A stretch of 64,000 nucleotides of DNA from Geranomyces variabilis (lineage: Eukaryota; Chytridiomycota; Chytridiomycetes; Spizellomycetales; Powellomycetaceae). The translations under genes were made by a program, and so were the position numbers. The stretch's first letter is position 1. Every line of letters begins with the position of its first letter. The DNA is taken from the NCBI GenBank assembly GCA_027603065.1, contig JADGJP010000026.1, positions 62,001 to 126,000 of the forward strand. Direction: 5' to 3'. Below, piece by piece: positions 1 to 10,020 of the stretch. Below the pieces are notes generated by a model that saw only the letters and a list, made by a program, of their open reading frames with translations, had not been told where the DNA came from and did no database searches.

Positions 1-175
1 GTAGCGGGGAAAGTCCGCTAAGGAAGGCGCGAAACGAAAGACGAGATTGCTCCTGCCCGTTAACGAGCTAACACGCAGCACGTGACGCGTGACTGGCCGC
101 GGTCAGCGACCCAGAGCGACCGCGAACTTGGAGCCCCCCTCGCTAAAACCATCTGCAAACTCATCTTCGGCTGAA

Positions 176-1211
176 ATGATATCGCTGGCGACATGCTATA
201 CTCCGTGCGCACGGCGAGGACTTGCTCTGACCGCCAGGCTAAGTTCTACGCGACCTTGCCTCCCTCGCCATGCGCTTGCACGGATCTACCCCCAGTCGCC
301 GTTGTCGCCAAACCTCGACTACACGCTTTCATCATTCCTGGCGAACCCCCGATTCAAAGCTACTGCCGCTCGTCAAGCAGCTCGTCATTCCCGGAACAAG
401 GGCTCAAACGGCAGCGCACAGAATTTCAAACGGTTACCGCCGAGTCTCGGTGGTAGTGGCAATACGCAGGGCCCCAAACGGGAACCGCCGAGTCCCAGTG
501 GGGGAATCTTGACGCCAGGCGTTGTGGTAAAAGGGCTCATCGGAATCAATGCTGCCGTGTTCTTGGCATGGCAGTATGCCGAACTGAGAGACAGTGCAAA
601 CGGCGATCCCAAACTGCTGAAGTTTATGCAATGGAACTTTACTGTAAGCCCTTTCAACTGTCATGATTTGTGGACGTTGCTGGCCGCTTCGGTCAGCCAC
701 AGTGAACTCTGGCGTAAGTCTCCGCAAGCTTAGCTTTTGCACTGAACTTCATTACAGCTGGTGTATCATATTTTCTGATGGCATTTCTGCAGACCTTGGC
801 ATCAACATGTACGTACTGTGGAACTTTGCTCCCGCTGCGATGCAATTGATTACTCCACGGCAATTTCTGGGTCTATATGCGATAGCTGGAATCGGCTGCT
901 CAGTGGCATCTGTCATGAACAGTATATGGGAGTATAATCACGGGCGTCCTATCCGTGCAAGCAAAGGCGCCAGCGGGTCCGTCTCGGGCGCAATGGCGTT
1001 GTTTGCTATGGCAGCTCCGCGCTTCCCCGTCACGCTTTTTGGCTTGATCGAGATTCCTGCGTGGGCTGGGGTTGGAGGTTTCGCGCTTTTTGATCTGTTT
1101 TGCTGGCTGACTGGAACTCTGGGAAGCATCGATCACGCTGGGCATTTGGGAGGAGGGGTCTTTGGCGCGGCATTTTGGGCCGTTAAGACGATACTATCCC
1201 GGCGTCCGTGA
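176..1211 (+). CDS. PCP1: Mitochondrial rhomboid protease (PARL/Pcp1 type)
   Basis: Intramembrane serine protease expected in the inner mitochondrial membrane, where the PARL/Pcp1 family cleaves membrane-anchored substrates. Coding exons 176-713 and 793-1211 give 318 residues. Splicing of the 79-nt intron rebuilds the rhomboid HxxxN-type segment (HSELWHLG followed by INMYVLWNF), which strongly supports the join. The catalytic serine lies in GASG (about S240) and the catalytic histidine in HAGHLGG (about H297). The first ATG in frame opens a basic, Ser/Arg-rich stretch (MISLATCYTPCARRG) that looks like a mitochondrial presequence, so 176 is chosen. The next gene converges on it from the right. 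Family assignment is firm; the exact N-terminus is less so. Confidence 0.9.
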
Positions 1212-1396
1212 CGCAGCTGGCGCCGTGTATAGAGTAATAATGGTCAATGGCGGCTCCCGAGGTTTTGGCCGCCGGCCCGCAACTTTAAGCCAATTAATGC
1301 TATTATCAAGCTTTCTACAGACGTTATAGATGGAAATTGCTTTTTCACTCTTTCCACCTTTTCCTGGCGGGACTTCATTCGAAGAGTGTTCACGTT

Positions 1397-2958
1397 TCAC
1401 TGAACCCGCCTTTCTTGTTCCGTCTCCTCCTGCATGGGTACCGGGGCTGCGACCTGCTCGTAATGTAGAAGCTTAACCTCCTCTTCTGACACTTCCAGAT
1501 CCTTTGCGACCAGACCAAACCGCTGTGGCGCCAATTTGTCGTCTACAGCCAGTGGACAAAAGTGGGAGACACCCCTAAAATTTTCACAGGAAGAGAGTGC
1601 ACTGCGAGGTCGCTGTGAAAATTCTTGGAGGGTCTCCGACGTTTGTCCACTGGCTGTAGGTTCTCCGGTCTGTACAGTTTCATCGCCGACTCCACTGCCC
1701 GGCGCTTGAGGACTTCGAAGGCCTTTTGCTCTTTTTCCATTTCAACCAACTTTGCGCGCAGCTGGTTGGTTTGCTCTTCTGCGCTCAAAGACTCGTCGTT
1801 GCTGGTGGTGGTCGTAAGCGCAGGCGGCTAAACTCATCACTTCGTAGACAAAAACCTCGTCACCTAGCCAGCAATATGATTTAAGTCCCTCCCCGCTTCT
1901 TTGTTAGGGTAACGGCCATAATCTCACCTGGTATCCACATCGCGATGCGAGCTGGTGGTGTGGCACCAAATCGGTGGGTCAGCGCGTCCTTTGCTAGACA
2001 GTGAGCGACTGCGCTGATGACCCGGCCCTGGTCTTGCTGCTTTTCGACACGCCCGGCCCAGAATCTCTTGATTTCGACAGAAGCAACCATATGACCAGCA
2101 GGTCCAATGGTGATCTGTATGTCTGGGCGGTTGATGTTGTATCTGGTGGTGCTGTCGCTGCAAGAAAAGCAAACAGTTAGGCATAGCTTATAAGTTCTTC
2201 TTTGAATGCTCTACTCACTACTTGATGCGCAACTCTCGATCGGCCAGCAAAGAAAAGTACGGCGCTACGAAGCTGAGTGTCCACGTGTTTTCGCAGACTT
2301 CGTCGGCGTCATCAGCTCGCCGGTGCATCGATCTGGGATCACGGTCGTGAGTACAGACAAGCTGTCATTTAATTGACACAATGGTTACTCACAAGGTCTG
2401 CACACAGGTGGCTAAACGAATCGCGGGCTCCATCTTGCCGCATTTTTTTGGCATGAAGATTGTCTTCCCTTCATCAACGGCCTGGAAGAAGCAGACAGTG
2501 TTAATGAACGGCTAACGGGCGCCTGCAAAGAAGCTGCATTGCTGATGCTTGCCGTCTGCCCTTCTTGTACCAGCGGCCGCAGCGCGCGTCCTCCGTGCTC
2601 AGATTCCAGCTTTAAAACACGCCGCTTGAACGCTTTGCGGAGCACGCCCCATTTTTCTGGGAGGGAGGGCGTCAAGAGCAGACACTTCTTCTCAGAGCCC
2701 TATTTTTGTGCGGTCAGTGAGAGTGTCCCAACGATGCCCCGGAAGAGTGCGCATGGTGGACGAGTTCCGTACCTCCCTCTGCGACGGCATGCTGCCGAAA
2801 CGCAGCCGCCTATGGAGTGTCAAGATCTGCAACGACCTCTGACGCATGCGACGACGCGTTGATGATTTTGCGCTCGGCGCACCCCTGACTGACTTCCCCT
2901 CCCGCGGCAGTGGAACCGGGACGTGAACGCGGCAAGGGTTCTGTACATGAACGCTCAT
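1397..2958 (-). CDS. Hypothetical protein with PD-(D/E)XK-like motif, coding sequence interrupted by a MITE
   Basis: Not a family I can name. Consistent exons on the minus strand are 2773-2958, 2571-2699, 2393-2481, 2219-2332 and 1928-2157, with introns of 60-89 nt; a last exon begins near 1775-1830, its splice unresolved, and ends at the TGA at 1397-1399. The central part contains NINRPDIQITIG, then after a short gap ASVEIKRFW. An Asp followed by ExK is the pattern of PD-(D/E)XK nuclease folds, seen in restriction-like domains and in some Crinkler-type effectors; this is inference only. A predicted coiled coil (QLRAKLVEMEKEQ) follows. A 115-bp MITE sits in the last exon and adds an in-frame stop at 1543-1545. 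Removing it with one TA joins ENL to DDKLAPQRFG in frame, so the insertion is recent. The start may be 2958 or the downstream ATG at 2854. Confidence 0.55.
1544..1658. mobile_element. MITE with ~46-bp terminal inverted repeats and TA target duplication
   Basis: Both ends read TACAGCCAGTGGACAAA inward. The two arms stay about 80 percent identical over roughly 46 bp, both reaching AATTTTCACAG. The outermost TA on each side is the likely target duplication, leaving about 111 bp of element. There is no coding capacity. TA duplication and ends of this kind fit a non-autonomous Tc1/mariner-type element. It lies inside the last exon of the minus-strand hypothetical gene, and the flanking codons are intact around it. 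A related, decayed end lies near 27.6 kb. Confidence 0.85.
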
Positions 2959-3605
2959 CAGGGAAAGAGACAGGACATGTTTCGGAGAGACCTTGTCGAG
3001 TAGACGTTTCCCATACTACGCTCTCATACAGAGAGACTCATGCTCGGTCCAGGCTCAAGTGGAGGTGAATTTTCAAATGACGGAGTAGGAGTCGCTCCCG
3101 ATGACACAGTCCCGGCTGTAACGGACTTCTGGCGCACAATGCACTGAGATGTGGAGATCGTGGGAACCTCGGCCGGCGGTTAGGAGGGGGGACACGACTC
3201 ACATGCACAAGCGCACCGCGCTCTAATGATAGCCACCCTATAATATCATATCATAGTGAGGCCATCATGAGGGTCCGATGCGTTTGTCCATGTATGTCAT
3301 TTGTAAAATCAAGGCGTGGTCGATAACCGTCGATTGAAAGGATCGACAGACATGTCAACGTGGCGGGCGGCGACGGGCCCGCGCAATGTGTCGATGACTC
3401 GAAATCTTTTTTTCTTTGCATTTTGGCTGTCAGCTGTATTTTTTCCCGTTCCGACCCGAAGTTTTACGCCGGGTCTTTCCCCAGCCCAACTTTTTTCTTT
3501 TAAGGCTTATATACTCCCCCCAAGGCTTTTTCCACCGGCCGTCAGTTATTCTACTCCAACTCGTTCCTTCCTACTTGCTAATACTCTAACTCAACTCGCT
3601 ATACC
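2959..3605. other. Intergenic region, divergent promoters
   Basis: No gene is supported here. It separates the hypothetical gene (leftward) from the Zn2Cys6 regulator (rightward) and must carry both promoters. A TATA-like TTATATAC lies at 3508-3515, about 90 bp before the ATG of the regulator, followed by pyrimidine-rich sequence. An AT-rich stretch near 3238-3255 (TATAATATCATATCATA) is the only other visible feature. Confidence 0.5.
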
Positions 3606-5350
3606 ATGCACCGCGCGTTCTACGGGCTCAGGCCCGCCTTTGGCATTGGCCGCGACTACATGGGCGCCGACGGCATGAGCAAGGTATTTACACACACGGC
3701 ACTGGCAGCAGCAATGTGGTACATCGCAGCGCCTGGATCATATTCTAATCCTCGCATTATATCTCATAGGCTGCTGTTCTTCTCGGTGGCATGAACAATG
3801 GACCTGCCGACGATATCGTCGACCCGTTTCTCGGCAGCGATGCCCAGACTGTTTCTCCACCTCAACTCCGCGTTCCTGCCACAACACCCGGCCGTCTCTC
3901 ATCACAAGCGCCAACGCCCTTTGCTACACCAAAACCATTCCCGCCATTTCCTCGTCGCTCCATCGATTACTCGTCCCTTGCCTCTTCCGCGACATCCACC
4001 GCAGCTTACAAGCCGCCGACCCAGCCGCATCCGCCAACACCAATCTCCACCCTGCTTGCTTTCAAACGCCAAGTCCGTAGCGATGCATCCCTGGGCTTGA
4101 CATCACCGATCGCCACGATCACACCTTCATCGGTCATCACCCCAATAACGCCGCCGCAGGACGAATGCATGGACATCCTCCTGAGCGACGATTTCGATTT
4201 CGTTCGCGAGCTGGAAGCGCTCGAAAACACATCATTCGCCGCGCAATCTATCGGCCAGGACTCCGATGCGTTCTTTCCCGAGCAACAATCACCAGCTGCT
4301 GATAAATGGATGCAAACACCAAAGATGGAGCCGGCAAATGAATCAGCCGTCATGATGAACACTCAGCAGCTCCCGCAAACCATCCCAGGCGGTCTAGCGA
4401 CAGCCGTTCTGATGAACACTCAGCAGCTCCCGCAAACCATCCCAGGCGGTCTAGCGACACTTCATACGCCAGCGCCGGCCGCCGCGGCGCCGAGGCCGCA
4501 AGTGCAGCCGCGTGCGCATGCTCCTCACACCACCAAGCCAACATCTCAGCACCCGCGGACAAAGAGCTATGTTCACAAAGCGTGTGTGAGCTGTAAAACT
4601 TCTCACGTTGCGTGCGATGTTACCCGGCCATGTCAGGTGAGATGCGAGACTATCCTTGTCATTTCTCAACGAGAAGCTTGCTTGCTAAACCATAATCTCT
4701 GCCTACAGCGGTGTGTTCGTTCAGGAAAAGCCGACAGCTGTATCGACGCCGAGCGCAAAAAGCGTGGGCGACCAACAACTTCCCAAAACGTCTCTGGACC
4801 TCCCAAAGCCGCATCATCATCATTTCGCCCCAAAAAGCGCGTTCGTCAGACACCTGCGCCATCAGCAGCCGCGGCCGCCGAGGCCTCCGATATACCACCA
4901 TCGTCTTTCGCCCCTCTCACAGCGTTTAACAACAACAATAACTTTTTGACACCAGAGCTCAGTGCGCAGCTGCTATCGGCACTCATCCCATCGCAGACAA
5001 CATCATTCGGTGGTCCGCTTGGACTAGGATTCAGCAGCGACGGCCTGTCCCCCGGATTGTTGAAACAGGAGTTCTTCCCGGCAATGTCGCCGCAGTCCGA
5101 TAGCAATGCCGACATGGAACGCGCCGTTGCCGACGCTGCCACAGCACTGCTTAATGGTCTAAACGACTTTGGCTCTTCTTCACCTGATATGCAGGAGTTG
5201 ATGGAAGACTACGACCAGCAGTCGATGGATATCGACCTGGATATAATTAAGGAGGAATACCCGAGTCCTTACCTCTTTGGCGATGCCATGCTTCTACCGC
5301 CACAGGTTGTGACGCAGGGAGAGCTGATGGGCGGTGTTATGCATATGTAG
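3606..5350 (+). CDS. Zn2Cys6 transcription factor (Ert1/AcuK-like)
   Basis: Nuclear DNA-binding regulator. Coding exons 3606-3683, 3770-4636 and 4709-5350 encode 528 residues. After splicing, the binuclear cluster reads CVSCKTSHVACD then RPCQRCVRSG, ending at the Cys of DSC (about residues 298-326), spacing CX2CX6CX5CX2CX8C. It is followed by the AT-hook-like KKRGRP. The ACVSC...RPCQRC pattern is closest to fungal Ert1/Rds2/AcuK regulators of gluconeogenesis, but targets cannot be inferred. The long N-terminal part is Pro/Thr/Gln-rich and probably disordered; the C-terminus is acidic (MEDYDQQSMDIDLDII), a plausible activation domain. The second intron (4637-4708, 72 nt) has no stop and falls inside the zinc cluster. 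A 57-bp exact tandem duplication lies at 4354-4459. Confidence 0.85.
4354..4459 (+). repeat. 57-bp in-frame tandem duplication in the Zn2Cys6 gene
   Basis: Copy one starts at 4354 and copy two at 4411. The 49 nt of copy two to position 4459 match copy one without a mismatch. Each unit encodes MNTQQLPQTIPGGLATAVL (19 residues), so the frame is kept. Perfect identity, including third codon positions, points to a very recent duplication or an active length polymorphism. Confidence 0.92.
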
Positions 5351-5632
5351 TGCCGTCGCTCTCAGCGATTTACAATTTTGATATACTGGGTAAACATAGA
5401 GCAAAAATCGGGCACTCCAGCCAGCAAAAGAATGTGAAGGAATTTGGCGAGCGGCTGCGGGACTGGAACGAGGTCTACTAGCTCTAGCTTAAGACACGGC
5501 TGTGTCTGTCTTCGGAGCGGTGGCACGTGCGCAAATAGGGAGCTGTCATGGTACCGGTACCGGCAGATGAAACGGCGTGTGCGCAGCAACCGCCGGGCCG
5601 ACAGCTCACTTCACCTTACCTGCCATTTAAGC

Positions 5633-7720
5633 ATGCCACCATCTTCCACGTTGTTCGAGTCTTTCACTTCACCTACCACAATCAATGTCCCGTCAACATG
5701 GCGCAAAGTCAAAGAAAAGCGGGATGGAGACTCCCAAACGCTGCCAATCACACTTGCAGAGACAGCCTGTCAGACTATCACGCGGCAGACGATTGAGGTG
5801 GGTTTAAAAAAAAGGAACAGCGGAGATTACAAGCACACAGGGGAACAGAGGTAAGAAAGGGCTTTGTTTTAACCAATTTGCGTAATTTGCAGACGCAAAC
5901 AGATCCTGAAACTCCACTACGGTTTCGATTGCTGCAGACGTATGACCGCGGCACGATGGTGGAGTTTTTGGATAAAGTCGAGTCGATGGTATCGACGCAG
6001 CTGCTTCAGAATATCACCAGCACCGCATTCGACGGTATTGGGCTGCTTGTTTCCTCGCTGGCTTCATGAGCAAGAACATTAGGATATCTTATCTAACCGT
6101 CCGCAATCTGGACAGGCTGGTCTGCGCATTGGGAAGAAGCCGTCACATCAACCACGCTCCTCCACACGCTGTCGCCTACCCCGCGCGAGCGCGATGCCGA
6201 ACTGCTAGTTACGGACTTGACGTGGAATCGCACCGGAAGCACCGTGTGTGTCGCATATGGGCGATTTGACCATGAGAGCTGGTGTGATCATAAAGGCGCG
6301 CTGTGCGCGTGGAGTCTTGCGGGACGGGTTGTGCGTGAGGCTCCGATGTGGAGCGTTGAGACTGAGGTGCAGCGCATTGGATGTTAGACCAGGCAAAAAG
6401 GAGATCTAAGGCTGACTAGTTTTTTCATGCGCACGCAGAGCTGTGTCATGAGCGTCGCCTTTCATCCCGAGAACCCCGCATTGATCGCAGGCGGCGCTTT
6501 TAATGGTATGAGAGTGGATCTCGCACCTGTTCACCATTTCTTTTCAGATGCTGAAGCATGGCACTCATCTCAGGCCAAGTTTTCGTCGCCCAAACAAAGG
6601 ACTCGCAACTCGACTCCATCGTAGCGACCTCAAAAATGGGCGACTCGACACATCAGGAGCCAGTGGCCAAAGTCGAGTGGGCCGCGGCTGACAAAATTGG
6701 AGATTACAACGTATGCGGAGCGTGAACCCTGTGCGCTCGCAAATAGCCGATCCACGCAATCTAAACTTAAGCGGTTGCCCTTGGGCCCTAGATTATCAGT
6801 GTCGGTAACGACGGCAAAGTCCTGACGTGGAACCTGAGCAACAACCTTGTGACGCCGATATGCGGGTGCGGAAAAGCTAGTCCGACGGACACTTGTCATT
6901 TCGCACAAATTTGACGTTTTCATGCTCTTTTGACAGGTCCCAGCTGCTCATGGGAGCCATCCCTCGCCACCTGCGCCCGACAGGCACAATCCGGCCCGAT
7001 TCCATCCTCGGCGGAACGGCAATCTCTTTCTCTGCAGAAAACCCAATCACATACATAGTCGCCACAGAGCCCGGCTACATTGCTAAATGCAGCCGAGGGA
7101 TAACGGTCCCGCTCGACGCAACGTCAGGTGTCGCTGGCTCCGGCGCACCCAAAATGCCCAATCCAATACAGTTTGCTTATACCCCGCACACCGGACCTGT
7201 CAACGCGGTCAGCTGCTCGCCATTTCATCGAAATCTCTTTGTCAGTGCAGGAAGCGATGGGTTGATTCGGCTTTATAACGTGCTTCAGGTAACGACTGAC
7301 AATGATTTCGACAGCACGAAACAATAGAGTCTTTTTTTCTGCCTGACCCTCACCCACCCCCTCTTGATCATTCAGGCCAAGCCCCTCCTCACCTTCTCCC
7401 CCTCCTCACAAGCTCTATACTCCACCCTTTTCTCTCCACACCGCGCATCCGTTTTCGCGGCAACCTCGGCCGACGGACTCTTGTACATTTACGACCTCGC
7501 CCATTCACCATCGTTGCCCCATACCACGCTGCAGGTCACCGCGCGCAGCAGTGTAGCGGCAACGGCGCTGGCGTTTAGTAGAGGCAGGAGTGAGTTTCTG
7601 GCCACGGGCGACGCGGCGGGCGTGGTCAAGGTGTGGCGCATTGCGAGCGGCTTGGCGGCAGAGACGGCCGGGAGAGAGTGGCGCGCTATTGAGGCATTGG
7701 GAGGGTTGGCAGCAGAATGA
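5633..7720 (+). CDS. DYNC2I2: Dynein-2 intermediate chain, WDR34-like (WD40)
   Basis: Subunit of the retrograde intraflagellar-transport motor. Eight exons: 5633-5797, 5893-6034, 6116-6366, 6439-6505, 6574-6710, 6792-6865, 6937-7288, 7376-7720; 510 residues. The N-terminus holds ACQT (45-48) and TQT (56-58), the kind of site by which intermediate chains bind LC8 light chains. Splicing gives AFDGWSAHWEEAV, corresponding to the conserved segment before the beta-propeller. WD repeats follow (VTDLTWNRTGSTVCVAYGR, SCVMSVAFHPENPALIAGG, IISVGNDGKVLTWNL, NAVSCSPFHRNLFVSAGSDG). The order and the AYGR..HESWC stretch match WDR34 rather than cytoplasmic dynein-1 intermediate chains. It is tail-to-tail with the TCAB1 gene, 58 bp apart. 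Possible alternative: WDR60-like, but that is much longer. Confidence 0.82.
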
Positions 7721-7778
7721 AGGGAAAAGCCGAAAAGAACTGCGCTTCGGAATCTTCCTTGCGTATTTTGTATATTTT

Positions 7779-9816
7779 TCACGTGGGGTCCTTTGCCTGG
7801 CCGTCGCCCGTTTCTGGAACGTCGGTAATAGATACCCACTCGTGCGGTAATCGCCATATTGCCACGCTGCTGTCTACGGGCGTCCTCGCGCCGTTTACGC
7901 CAAGGTCATGCCCATCTTCGTTGTCTGATATATCCGCGCCGTCAATGTATTCCACGTGCCCGTCGTCGTCGTAAACTACCCGCTCAAGAAGGACGTCTCG
8001 CCGCTGACCGGAGCAGCTGGCTAGAAGCGGGAGGGTGGGGTTGAAGCTTGCCGAGGAGACCGTATCTGGAAGGGTGCGAGACATATTATAAGCCACATGC
8101 ATAAAATCGGAACATGCCGCGCCCATGACCCCGTCACTGCACCATTATGAGCCTGGAATTTCTTCAGCATAGCTTTAGTTTGCAGATCGTACACCAAAAT
8201 ATGTCCAGTCTGCAACAAAAAAATCGGTCATTAACCGCCAAGCTTACAACAGCACCCCCTCCGCCAAATTTGCTCACGTCATCGCCTGTGCTTAGAAACC
8301 TTCCCGAAGGATCCAAGCTAAACCCAATTCGCTGATTTGTGTTGCCCGACCGCGCAAATGTTGCCAGCACATCGCCCGAGTTGCGCAGATCCCTGCAAAT
8401 GATACTATTGGTCTTGCGCGAGGTATAAAATAACTGTGTGCCGTCGCGCGAGAATTCGACCTGCATTTACAGATAAAATATTTAGCTCTGTAAGCGCGTC
8501 ATCAGCACGAACCAAGTGCTGTACCTGCGTCAGTCCGCGTCCTTTTTCGAGAATGATTTGATGCAGTACTTCGTCGTTACGCTCGTCGTAAAGGCCTATC
8601 GAGCCAAAGTACGATCCCGCCGCGTACATGCCGGAAAAGTCCGGGTTGAATGCGATGCTTGAAATAAGCCCTGAGGTTGATAGATGGTCAAAGACTGCTG
8701 CCGCCGTGGGAGGTCTGGGCACACGATTTACAGGCAAGTACCTTTTTGGCCCTCTTTGCTCTTCCGGTTAGGCGTGGTTGGCCGGCGTACGCACTCACTG
8801 CCGGGCCGGTGCACGTCAAATATTTGAATAAGATTGTTGGAGCCACAGTACATTCTGGGTACCGCGGAAGCGTTTGTTAGCCGGGAAAGTCGCCGGACGT
8901 CGACCGGTGGGATACGGTATGAACGCTTACTTTGTGCCATCAAGATTGAAAGTCAGAGAGTTGGGCGCCTGAACCTGATCCAGGTGATCAAACGCAGTGT
9001 AGGAAGCCCTCATCTGCAAATTTGGATACGGTGAGCCGTGGTACAGAATCAAGAATAGTAATGCACGCGCGCGGTACCTGTCCTGTATAAGCATCCCACA
9101 ACCGAATGGGATGGTCTCGCACAGTGCTTAAAAAGCAACATGTACTTGGATCTAGTAGCACGAGCTATCAGCAGAGCGCTTGCCTGCGGCGTCGTCCGAT
9201 TTCCACCGCCTGCGTACCTGCCGAGTTCATTTGCGGGTACCAAGCAAAGTCGTACACCGCTTCCGGCTCGGGTATTGTCAAAACGGGCGTCAGGGGCACA
9301 TCACTCGGACTTTCCGTAACATCCCATCCTGCGTTCGCCGGACTTCGCAAATTAGTTGAAACACTCTTGGTGGAGAGTGGCAGCGATGGGAGAGAGCCTC
9401 GGGCTCGCTTACTTTTCAAACAAGCGAAACTTGTTGTCATTCGTGCTGGTCAGCACGCATGTGCCATCGGGACTCCTGGGGACAGTCAAAACACAATGTA
9501 AGCACCACGAACATCAAATTTATGTCTGCTCTTCGTCCGTCCCATACCATACTACGGCTTTACAAAAGTTCAGACTGACCCCGCCCTTGTCAATGCTGGC
9601 AGCCGCAAGCTTGTCGCATAGCGTGCGTCCTGTCGTCCGCCATCGAAAGATATCTTGCTCAAAATGATACTCGATACGAGCGGACCACTGCTGTTGTTGC
9701 TGGTGGTCGTTTGGCAGCGCCGCTACCCCGTCTGTCGAGGGCCTGGCATGGGCGTCTGGCATCTCCTCATATCTGGGCAGGTCCGTCTGCATCGGCTCTC
9801 CGGTTTCGGCAGCCAT
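7779..9816 (-). CDS. WRAP53: TCAB1/WRAP53-like WD40 protein (telomerase and scaRNA factor)
   Basis: WD40 protein of the family that binds box CAB RNAs and telomerase RNA in Cajal bodies. Ten exons on the minus strand: 9548-9816, 9413-9475, 9218-9342, 9078-9151, 8931-9013, 8742-8854, 8525-8697, 8278-8460, 8143-8209, 7779-8065; 478 residues. Family segments appear in the right order: SPDGTCVLTSTNDNKFRLFE, AVYDFAWYPQMNSA, VRDHPIRLWDAYTGQ, RASYTAFDHLDQV, MYCGSNNLIQIFDVHRPG, GLISSIAFNPDFSGMYAAGS, TGHILVYDL and ASFNPTLPLLASCSGQR. The ATG at 9816 is the first in frame. The acceptor of the 8698-8741 intron is the least certain. It converges with DYNC2I2. Whether it serves telomerase here or only scaRNAs is unknown. 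Confidence 0.85.
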
Positions 9817-10020
9817 CGACCGTTCTATCAAGTTTATTGTGCTCGGGAATTAACCCCACGCAGTGAAGAGTTACAAGTTGACGTTTGCTAGAAATTCGAG
9901 GTGAGTAATTTTTTGACTCCGCCCTCGACCGCGTCTCCGGCCTTGCTCCGCCCGCGTTTTCCGACAGCCTCGCTCTCTCTTTCTCTCTCTCTCGTCTTAA
10001 AAGACAAACGTTCCAACAGC

